A stretch of 64,000 nt of DNA from Bactericera cockerelli (taxonomy: Eukaryota > Arthropoda > Insecta > Hemiptera > Triozidae): assembly GCA_024516035.1 (NCBI GenBank), contig CM044964.1, forward strand, positions 433,278-497,277, in the 5' to 3' direction. Positions 1 through 12,100 of this stretch are shown here, in pieces. The notes below the pieces were generated by a model. The model was given only the letters and a program-made list of their open reading frames with translations. It had not been told where the DNA came from and ran no database searches. The position numbers and the translations under genes are program-made. Each line of letters begins with the position of its first letter. Position 1 is the first letter of the stretch.

Positions 1-117
1 AGGCAGACAACCCGGATGCCAGACTCCAAACTGTGGAGAGATCGGACCAGATAGACAGAGTCAACAGCTTCGAGTATCTTCCCGGAGCTGTATACGAGCA
101 GAATCAAGCCACGCAAA
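1..117 (+). CDS. ALMS-motif gene, exon a (partial)
   Basis: Open from base 3, reading ADNPDARLQTVERSDQ and ending GAVYEQNQATQ, with donor GTAAGT at 118. It ends in phase 1, matching the next exon. The exon is cut by the window edge, and no domain is recognised. Confidence 0.55.
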
Positions 118-3100
118 GTAAGTAAGCCACTCAAAGTAAGCACCAGAAACATGCTCAGAACTTTTTAAGTCAATTTCAAGATGGAACAAAAATATACAAA
201 AATGTTGCCAGTTTTTTTTGCATAATAATTAATAATTCCGTGTCCGTAAGTTAGGTATTGATACCTAAGTCACGGTGGTGAGAGGATTATATGGACGCCC
301 AGATTCAATGTCTAGGCTCCTTTCATGTCCATTGATTCCATTTGGTTTTAACGTTCCGACTTGAGGTAGACAGGACGGGGGTTTTACCCTCCATTCGCTG
401 GGAATCTTACCAGCTACCCACATTAACCTCACCCAGCCTGGGTAGGGCCGGAATTGTCAGCCTCACATGTTCGGAGGGAACAGAATTTTCTGTGTGAAAA
501 GTCTGCTCTAACTGGGAATCTAACTCAGGATCTCTGGACTACGGGCAGTAGTCACAACCGTTACGTCACGGAAGCTGGCGTGACGGTTTTTTTGCATGTA
601 ATAAGGATAAGATAAGATAATATAAGAATAACTTTTATTTGGTAATTTCGCCACAAAGGCATTCCGAAGGATAAACTTTGTGATGTAATTTAACCCAGAT
701 GGGGCTGACGTCCTTCCAGAAGGACGCTGTGGATTTTTCTAATTAATTCAACTTGTTGGGGATAGTTGGCGACACCTCAAACTCTACAAAGAGTCCTAGT
801 GATAAGTTGACACCACTTTTATTTTGATTTACTCTTGCGTGTGACTCTGATAAGAAAGTTTGGATAGCTGTAAATTTCAATGGATGAACGAGACAAAAAA
901 ATTTACCGCGTTATCTGGGTTAAACTCTCGTAAAAGGTGATTTTTAAGTATGGTTAAAGTTATGTCAGGTTAGATCTAATCCTATTTTATATTTCGGCCC
1001 AAATTATATTCAAGATAAGCCTCACGTTGAAATAGCAACACTTTCCACCAATCGCAGCGCACTCAGTATAGCTTCATTGTGTCCCCTTCCTGTTTTTTAA
1101 TTCGGCCCCCTGACACCCATTCCAACTTTCAGACTCGAGCTCCGATGACCTTGAAGAGGAGAAGGATGACCTTGACCCCGAGCCAGAGGTCAATGCCCTC
1201 TCTCACTCCGTCAGCTCTTCCTCTCTCTCTTCCACTCTGCAGTGTGACGTCATCACGGGGGTGAATTTCATTCAGGTAGATATCTTGTAATGCCACCACA
1301 GGTCGCTGCTATTCATACAAATATTGACACTCATTTTTCCTCACGAGGTATGAGTGTAATCAACGGCTCCACCCGAGTTCCGACCCGAGGAATGATCCGA
1401 GCTGGTTACAACAACAACATTGAACTCATGAACAAAATTGGTACTTAAAACATAAGCATTCAAATCATTGAACTCGATTTTCTCTGAATGTATAGTTCGT
1501 CACTTAGAGCCTTTTTAAACTAGCCCTCCTATTTTCATCTAATATATTGAATTTATTCTAACCATCTGTTGCATTCTTTTTTTTTTATTAATGTGGATAG
1601 AAAAATGTTCTAAAAACCCAGCCACCTCACTCCCTGGGGTGTGGGATTTTTACCCACTAAAAACCTGTCCTCAGAAGACGTAGGAGATCCCGGAACCCTG
1701 TGATACATTACTTCGGGATCTCTACGCTTTGGCTCTCATTGCATTCATTAGAGTGAACCATTTATTATAACAGCATCAAAACAATCTATCGGTCAATTTA
1801 ATTATAATAATAATACTCTTTAGTGGAAGGCAACCACCAGGCGAGGTTAATGCTCAAAGCATTTTCTACCACCTAACCCTCAGAAGTCTTATTATTATGT
1901 GGTCACAAACGCAAATTAATAAGGAAAAATTCATGCACTGGGTGAGATTCGAATAAACGGAGCCCTACGCTACCTGGATTACCAGACTAGCGCGTTAACC
2001 TCCATTCCATTCTATTCCAGGATCTCCTCGCGCATTCCAGCAACTCCAAGAAGTTCATCAAGCACTTCGTTCACACGCTCATCAAGAACAGTTCACACGA
2101 TCTGCTTGATTCCCACGAGGCCAACGGGACTCGGAAATCCAGCGGTGTGAACGCGCCTTGCTCGAAAATTTTCGGTCAAATTGAGCGCGAAAATCGAAAA
2201 TACAAAACAAGTTGTGAGCAGCGCCCCTTGAATGTTGTCAAAGCCACTGAACCCAGTGAGTTGAGCCAGAAAAAAATTGATGAAAGTCCAGATGAGGAAT
2301 TCGGTGTTGGCAATTGTGTTCGGAGTGAAACTTTACGCAATGACGCACGATGTGTTGAAAGAGGCAATGGTGACTGCGCTGGTAAAAATCAGAGTAATGG
2401 TGCCCAATATTATGAAAACAATAAACATGATTTCTCTGGAAAAAACAAAAGTGATTACATTAGAAAAAATAATGATCGTGGAAATCATGTTAGAAATAGT
2501 AGACAATGTATTGAAAATGGTGATTTTACGGGAAATTATCGGAAAATTGGTGATCACATTAAAAATAAACATGTTAATGGTATGAATCATATTAGGAATG
2601 GGCTATATTTTGAAAAAGCCAATGGCGATTTTACGGAAACTAATAAGAAAAATGGTGATTATATTAAACATAAGAATAGTGTACCTGATGATAATATTCA
2701 AAATAGTAAACATGAGTATACCGAGCAAAGAAAAAACAGCAGACAGTGTAATGGGAAAACCAATCCCGGTAGAATACAACATGATTATCAAGGAATAGAT
2801 CACAACAAGCAAAGTCTACAAAACAATCATGCCAAAGAAATCGATGTTGGCAAACATCGAACCGGAAATATCGACGTGAAAAATCGAGAAGGAGATCGAT
2901 TTGAGAAAGGTACCGATCCTAATAGTCGATATCGGAATGAGAAAGATCGATATGTAAATGATATCGATGACAAGAATCGTTATCGGAATACCATTCTGCA
3001 TCAGAATGTACCGTTCACTCCTGTGAGTGCTGCAGTGGAGGGTAGAGAGGAACAGTCGAGAGAAGAGAATATATCAGGTAAGAATATAATTATTAGGTAT

Positions 3101-6100
3101 TTTTGTTAAAGGTAGTTGTACCGACCTCAGTAGTTTGAACGATAAAGCGATGGACTTGTAACCTGGAGAGGTCGGTGGTTCAAGTCCCGGTTTCAGCGTA
3201 GATTTAGTAAAGCGAGTTTGAGTAGTTGTGATATCACGAAAGCGATTAACACAAATATGATAACTTAACTTTGTGCCGCGTACTCCAGTGCAAATTACCT
3301 TTACATCCATGCCATTCCGGAAACGGAAAAACTCAGTCAGAATTTTACGTTCTGGACGGGATTCGAACCCGCAAACTCCGGGTCAGCAACCAATGCTCTT
3401 AACCACTGAGCCACGGAGGTGGGCAGAATATATTGTATAAATCTCCCTTGCCTTTATCCCATATTAGCTTATGTTGCTTTTGGGGTCGGCATTGTTCAAC
3501 CTCATGGTTGAGGTTGGTAGGGTGGAGCACGTTTTTTTATGGCTGGATGCCCTTCCTAACGCCAACGATTCTACTTCATTTAACGTCCTGGATTAGGACG
3601 GGGGTTTTACCCTCCATTCACTGGGAATCGTACCAGCTACCCACATTAACCTCACCCAGCCTGGGTAGGGCCGGAAATGGCAGCCTCACGTGTTTGGATG
3701 GAACAGAATTTTATTCGAAAAGTCTGCCCCAGCCGGGAGTTGAACTCGGGCAGAATATATTGTGTTTATAATAAATAAAATACTTCCGATTTCTAATATT
3801 AGAAATTTCTCGGAAGTAAAAAATCAACTGAACGATCATAATTATGACGCGAGGGTAAAACCCTTTTACCCTCCACTTTCTGGAACCTCACAAGCCAGTG
3901 GTCAAGGCGTCGGCCATGCCTCGGTGAAAGTGCCGCGTGGCAGTCCTAGCTGAAACTCGGCTAGTCTTTTACTTCCCGAAAATTTCTAATATTAGAAATC
4001 GGAAGTATTGTTTTCGTTTTTATAAAAAAAAAAAATAATATTTTTTTGCTCCGATTTTAATTTTTTTCACATTTCTGGACTTTTCATAACCTCCTGAGTA
4101 AATTTGGTTTTGTGTCCGTCTGTCGGTCTGTTAAAAGTATTCCTTGTAACGCGCAAATTTCGGAAACTACTCGACGGATTTTGATGAAATTTCGCACACA
4201 TATAGGAGACGTTCTGTAGATGTTCCCATTTTATTCATCAAATTCGTGCTAGCGGTTCTTGGTGAAAGAGACCATGCGCCTGACCACTAACTTTTTACTT
4301 AAACGCTTATGTCTCGTGAACGGTACATCCGATTTTGGTGAAATTTTGTATGTATATGCATATCGCCGCTGCAAACACAAACTGTCGTATCTGCAAATTT
4401 TCAGGAAGTGCACATAGTGGTTTGAAACTTCCTTTTTCACGTCACGAACTGTCGTATTTGTATCTCAACTCCTTCCCGAAGTATTCAAGTTTTAAGGTTA
4501 GTCGTATGTGAGTTTCAAAGATTCTCAGCAAGCACGAACCACTATGCGCGCTTCTTAACTGAAAATGGCAAAATTTGCAGATACGACAGTTTGCGTTTGC
4601 AGCGGCGATATTATTGTTTTACATAAGCTATTTATATTTTTTTTAAATTAATTATAATTTAACTCTGATATTTAAGAAAATCCGAAATTTTGTACAAAAA
4701 AGTCAAAAAATAAGGAGCGCGAATTGCCCATACAGAATTTTTTGTGAAATCTAGAATGTAGAAAAAACAGTATTCTATCATTTAAAACAAATTTGAAGAA
4801 AATCGGTTCAGTCGTTTTGGAGGTACAAGTAATTTTGTATAAAATCTCAAAATTGGCACGTGTTTACAATGTGAAACAATCACGAGGAAGTATTGTGTCC
4901 ATAATTGGCAGTGTTTTTTTTATATATAAATGTCCAAAAGTATTAGAATGTTCTATTAAAATTATAGTTCGAAAATTTCCTCTGTTAGTAATCAATATTA
5001 TTGTATAGCATATTCGTACATGAATATTTTTTTTGCGTTTCTTTACGGTTACCATGGAAACCCATTTTACAAAACATTAAAATTTAAAATGATAATAAAA
5101 CAAGAAAACTTACAAGTTTAAACACACAATCTTAGCATTTATCATCTAATCTTTAAAAATCATATCTAAGGAATAACTAACGCTTAGCAATAATATTTAC
5201 TAAATGACTAGAGCTAAATAAAATTAACATTCATTAAATAAATCAAATGTTAGTGCATATTGCCACAGGCAATAACCCCGCCATTTAGGTAGGACATTGG
5301 CTTTATTCTCTTATTTGTTCTTGTTTCTTTGTTCAATCTATTTTTTTTTTTTTTTTTTATAATTTCATTGTAATTTACTTTATATATTTTGTCTTACCTA
5401 ATAAAACATAATATATTAACAAACGAATAAGATAGTTTGTTTTGTTTGAAATGGTGACAAGTTTTGAAATGGTATTAGGTTATCAGTGTTCAATATCGGG
5501 GACTTTATCACAGATAATGTTTTTAGTCGAACCTGGATAAAAGAGACCGGATTTTTTTCCCTTATATCCAGGTTTCTCTTATAAAAAAGTTATGTTCCCT
5601 TATAGAGAGGTAAAGTTGACCTGGAAATTGTTCTCTTATATCCAGGTTTGACATTATTCCTTCATTAAATCTTCATCATCATCATAGGGTGGCGTCATCG
5701 TGAACGATGGTAGCCAGACAGTGGAGGAATGACTCAGCACTTCTACCACTGTCTATACAAGGAGGCTAATAATTGACAAGGGCCCCTAGAACCAAGCCAA
5801 TACTGGTCTACTCCCTGTTTATAGTCTTACTTTTTTTCTTACGTAGTATACTACTTACATTAAATCTTACTAATTAATAACTGTAATGGGAGTGTCCAGC
5901 ATGAGAGTGTTGAGTGACGTCACACCAGAGAGAGAGAGACGGAGAATCCGCTAATTAATAATTGAATAATATTTAATTCCCCCCAGGTGAATCGGCCACA
6001 AAGTCTAGCATGGGAGTGTTGAGTGACGTCACACCAGAGAGAGAGAGAGACGGATAATCCGCTATTTAATAATTGAATAATATTCAATGACACTGACACT

Positions 6101-9100
6101 TCTCATGAAGGGAACAGGTTTCTGGACTTAGGGTGTTCAGCATTGGACAACCACTTCCAACTAAGCCCAGTTGGCCCGTCATAGGCAGAGAACTGGGAAA
6201 TAGGATGAGAGATTTTCACACTGGTCACAATAGATCTTACTAGGTCGCAGTGTTAATTGTATGTTGTTTCATCTGAAAACTTACAACCAGGTTTTATAAT
6301 CTTCTTCTTCTTCTTCTTTCACTTTGCCTTTTCCCAAACCTACTTGGGGTCGGCATTTGTTCCATGAATCATTTCCTTCCATATCTTTCTATTTTGTGCG
6401 TCCTCTTTTCTCCAGTTTTTCTCTCTTAGGTCTTCTTCAACTTTGTCTCTCCATCTCATCTTTGGTCTTCCTCTCTTTCTTTTACCGCCTATTTGAAGTT
6501 CCTGTATTCTCTTACTCACATAGTTTTCGTCTCTTCGCTCTATATGTCCGAACCATCTCAGCCTACTCTCTTGTATTTTCTTTGCCAGAGGTCCTACTTT
6601 CACTGTACCCCTAGTGCGCTCATTTCTCAGCCTATTTCTCCTTGTTATTCCACACATCCATCGTAACATTTTCATTTCAGCAACCTCCAACTTTCTCTCT
6701 TGTTATAGACCAGGTTTCTGCACTGTACATCAACGCTGGTCTAACTACTCTTTTATACAGTCTCCCTTTCATTTTTACGCTCACTCTCTTATCACACAAC
6801 ACTCCACTCAATTTTCTCCAATTTATAATAATAATAATGCCCCCCAGGTGAATCCGCCACCAAGTCTAGCATGGGAGTGTTGAGTGACGTCACACCAGAG
6901 AGAGACGGAGAACACACGACATCCTCTGACTTCTTCAAGCCCTCACCCAAGGCTTACAATCTGCAGCCCTCCATTCTGTTTGGTGAGTGAGAGAGAGATT
7001 ATAATAATAATAATAATGCTTTTTCTTTGTGTTATTATGTCACAATTTTAGTGGGTAGCGCAGAATCATAGGACTTAACCACTTTAATTTACAATATCTT
7101 GTATTATTTTTTTGCCTAAGATTCTGCCACTGGTCGCTGCTTCACATGAAAGCAGCTACTCATTTTTCCTCACGAGCTATGAGTGGACCCCGAACATCCA
7201 AGTACTGAGCAGAAAAAATCCTCCCCCGCTGGGAATCGAACCCAGGTCACCATGTGTGCAATGCCTAGCGCGCTAACTCGCTCTGCTACAGTGACTACTA
7301 AGAGAGGGATTATCATTATCATATTCATATTGCCAGCCTCCGTGGCGTAACAGTTGTGACTACTGCCCGTAGTCCAGAGATCCTGAGTTCGATTCCCGGT
7401 TGGAGCAGACTTTTCGCACAGAAAATTCTGTTCCTTTCGAACACGTGAGGCTGGCAATTCCGGCCCTACCCAGGCTGGGTGAGGTTCATGTGGGTAGCTG
7501 GTACGATTCCCAGCGAATGGAGGGTGAAACCCCCGTCCTGTCTACCTCAAGTGAGGACGTTAAAACCAAATAGAATCAATGGACCTGAAAGGAGCCTTGA
7601 CATTGGATCTGGGCGTCCACATAATCCTCTCACCACCGTGATTTAGGTATCAACAAATATTTCACGGACACGGAATAATTATTATAATGACTTTTTTGTT
7701 GTTGTTTTTGTACCCAGCTTAGGCTACTCCAGCCAACTATATTTCAAAGAACCACATATTTTTATATGCGATCAACTATCATTAGGACTTGGACTTTTTC
7801 TTTATAAGCCATGAAACCCTTCAGGAAACTGCAAGCTAGCCTGGCCTGTAAGGGTTGACCAGTCAGTTCTCTGTTTATAGTCCTCTAGTGAGACACTGGT
7901 CTTGTCCCTGTTTAACGTCCCCCAGCTAGACAAATTACTTTTTTCTATTTACTTTATACAACATATTTGCGGAAACTCCTGGCTTGCTCACTAGAGTTAT
8001 TAATCTAGTGTTATTCATATTAATGTTGTTGATGTAGCCAGCTTGGCTACAGCTGGAGGGGTGAGTGATGGTCTCCAGCCAACTTTATTTCAAAGTTGGC
8101 TCGTCCTGAACCACATATTTCTATGTGCGATCAATCATCATGAGGACTTGGACTTTTCTGTACAAGCCATTAAACCCTTAGGAAACTGCAAGCCAGCCTG
8201 GCTTGTAAGGGTTGGCTAGTCTGTTCTCTGTTTATAGTCCTCTAGCTCTAGCGAGATTCATATTAATAACCTGAACCATTAAGCCATGGAGTCTGGCTTA
8301 GGAACTACATACATACCTATATCTTATAGCTATTTAACGTTTTTCATATGTATATATTTACTAGCGGGCTGTCGCCCGCTTTGCGGGCCGAGGCATGACC
8401 GTGAAAGCAAAAAATCCTTTTTCGCCAATGGCAGGTGTTGTAGTGGGAATTTCGAATTGCACATCTAGACTATAAGACAAAGCTACATACCAAATTTCAG
8501 CTTCCTAGGACTTACGGTTTGGGCTGTAGAGCGATGATCAGTGAGTGGTCAGTCAGTGGTCAGTCAGTGACTTTAACTTTTATATATTAAGATATTATTT
8601 TAAAACATACAATTTACAAAATGTATATAATTTAACGTGTATATAATTTTAAAAAATCTCACCATTTCAGCCCGTGCTCACTCCACTACTCTCACGAGTG
8701 AGGACGATTCTCATCGACAATCCCTCACTCTTCCCTCCCATAAAACTAAGCTCCGCCCCTTATCTCCGCCCAATCAACCCACTGGTCAATATGGTGAGTG
8801 CTTTCAATTGTCTATTTCCATAATATAATAATAATATCGCCTTATTAATACTGCCCGATTAAGACATATTATTATGTGGTAAAAATCTCAAATGGGAGGA
8901 GAACTTGACATGTCCCAGCTGGGTTTCGAACCCACGACATCTGGATTCTCTGGATTCACAGAGTGCCACCTTTACCACTGAGCTACCGGGACAGACTATT
9001 CTATCGTTCTAGGTCCTAATCATAAAACAAGATTGAATTCAAGATAAGACCCTCCCTCAACTCGGAGTTTCAACCAATCACAGCGCATGAAGGTCCGACT

Positions 9101-12100
9101 TGAGTGCCAATCTGGTTTATCATTTAATTATACATTCTTGTAAAGCATACTTTTTTTTAATTTAAATTTTTTGGCATTGGTTATTCTCTTTATCATGGGA
9201 ATTTGCCATACAGCCATCAAAGCATACATACAATATTGTATAATTAAATGCTAAAATATAATGATAATAATCTTTAATTGACCGACCTCAGTAGCTTGAT
9301 CGATAAGGCGGCGGACTTGTAACCTGGAGGTCGGTAGTTCAAGTCCGGGTTTCAGTGTAAATTTAGTAAAGCGAGTGTGAGTAGTTGTTACATCACGAAA
9401 GTGATCAACACAAATAATATGATAACTTAAAAAAAATCTTTAATTGAATCTTGTTTTAAGTATAATTCGGCCTAAGTTTAAGTGTAAGGTGATCTGATTC
9501 ACTCAACGCAATGGTCAATATGTCAGTCTGGCTGGGGGACGTTAAACAGGGAGAAGTCCAGTGTCTCGCTAGTGAACTATAAACAGAGAAGAGAGATACA
9601 GTTTTATTATAAAACGTTGCTGCCCACATATCTGAAGGTTGCTTAAAAACACAGCATATTAATCAATACATTAGAGTACATCTTTTTTTTATACATATTT
9701 TCTTTTTCTTTCTTAATGAATTTTCTATTTTCTTTCTTCAAGAGTTGGAATAGATATGAAAATTTACTATTTTAACACTGTCACAAATAATAGTTTGTGA
9801 CAGTATTTTTTAGTAAATTCATGGGAAGGTTGAACTTGTCAAAGAAATTTAAAACATTTTTGGATATTGTTCCTCGACTTCCAAACCAGAGTCCCAAAAC
9901 TTGAAAGTCTCTTTCACCATATGATTCTAGATATTTTTCCTTGAGATATGGAATACAGCCATTGTATATCTCACATTTTTCTCTATGAATATCATCTCCT
10001 TGTAATGTATCATTTTTTTCAAATCGAATCGTTGGATCTATAATAAAAGCTTTGTTGGTGTTTCTTTCAAAAGCTATTATATCACAGAATCTATGACTTC
10101 CATGGTTATCTATGGCGTGAACTTCTTCAAACTTCTTCAAAACAGCCATGCTAGTTTGCAGTTTCCTAAGGGTTTAATGGCTTATAAAAAAAAGTGCAAG
10201 TCCTCATGATGGTTGATCGCACATTGAAATATGTGGTTCAGGACGAGCCAACTTTGATATAAAGTTGGCTGGAGACCATCACTCACCCCCGTCCCCCCCC
10301 CAGCTGTAGCCAAGCTGGCTACAACAACAACAACAAGGTCAATATGTTGAGTTCTGTTTCAATGGTCTATTCCAACCTCAGTCGAACCTGGAAAAGAACT
10401 CAATAGACCGAAAAAAAATCTTATATCCAAGTTTCTCTTATAAAGAGGTCATTTTCCGTCCCGGTATTGATGAATGTCCCGGTAGCTCAGTGGTAAAGGC
10501 GGCACTCTGTGAATCCAGAGATTCCAGAGGTCGCGGGTTCGAAACCGAGCCGGGACTTGACAAGTTATCCTCCTATTTAGGATTTCATCACATAGTAATA
10601 AGTCTTGGACTTAGTGCTCGAATAATGGGACTTAATAGCCCTAATCGGGCAGTATAAATAAGGCGATGTTATTATTATTATCACTTACAGAGAGTTGAAT
10701 TTGACCTGAAAATTGTTTTTTCATATCCAGTCCTTTTTTATCCAGATTTGACATAATAGGTCAAAGGTAAAGTCATCTTATTGTTTCTGTAACCCGCCCT
10801 GTTGCTGCTAGGACATCTTTTGTTAATAATCAAATATCATTTTGCTTTTACGTGGCTTTTTTTGTTCTTATAATACGTCGTGAGGAAAACTGAGTTGCTG
10901 CTTTCATGTGAAACAGCGACCAGTGGCGGAGTTATAGACAAAAAAAAATAGTACAAGATATTGTATATTAAAGTGGTAGGTAAAGGCCTATGATTCTGAG
11001 CTACTCACTAAAATTTTAACATAATAGCACAAAGAAAAACATTATTACTATAATTTCTGTTTGTTCCAGTGTCTGAACCCACGGACTCCAGATCAGAAGA
11101 GGAGCCAGCAGCTATCACCAGGCAGGAGAAGGCCCTGAGACGTCTCTATGAGAAACAGAGCCAAGGTGAGTCTTATAGAGATGTTGTAGTGGCGTTAGGT
11201 ACTCCGAATTATAATTTTCTAATTTGTAATTTATTTGCATTAATATTTTTAAAAAAGGATGAGTGTTTCACAGCTTTTTTTATTTCGTAGCCATCTGTAC
11301 TCATTTCCTTCAAAAAATTGTCCAAACTCAGGTCCTCTGAAACACGGACTGTACTCGCAATAGTCACACACCGGGAGTTTGGTGTTTGTAAACATAATAT
11401 GAATACATAAATATACAGGTGTATCTCTTATGCGAACTCACTAAATTGACATTTCTCACTCTCGTCTTACGCATTCCTCAGCGAATCGTAACAAACTGAA
11501 CGAGCCGACCAGCAAGATCAGCGCTACTAATACCCACCGTGCCGTCTCCGCGGGTGTCCAAGTCAAATCCATTCTGACCAATAGGAAGCGAGACTCGGCG
11601 GACACTTCCCCTACTCTCTCGTCTCACCCCTCTCCCCCCTCTCCCAGTAAAGTGGGCGGAGCGAACAGTGGCGACGACAATTGGCGCAGTCCAGTGACGG
11701 AATCGGAGAAGTTGTACGCGATGAGGCAGCGGGCAGGAGTCGGGCAGCCCAACGCGAAGACCGCAGGTTCGACACTGCACTCTGGAGTTTTTTTTTTCTT
11801 CTCAATAATAATTATTGTCAATCGTGGTCACAATGAAAGGAGCCTAGACATTGGTTCTGGGCGTCCATATAATCCTCTCACCACCGTGATAATAATTATT
11901 GTTAATAGTAATCACAATGAAAGGAGCTTAGACATTGGATCTGGGCGTCCATATAATCCTCTCACCACCGTGATAATAATTACTGTCAATAGTGGTCACA
12001 ATGAAAGGAGCCTAGACATTGGATCTGGGCGTCCATATAATCCTCTCACCACCGTGATTTAGGTATCAATACCTATCTCACGGACACGGAATTTTGTATT

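Noticed and set aside
2176..3001. Antisense and out-of-frame reading frames over exon c
   Set aside because: Shadows of the spliced + strand exon, which alone fits both splice phases.
10475..10560. tRNA gene at the family A head
   Set aside because: At least nine copies with a common non-tRNA body and ATT tail show a SINE family.
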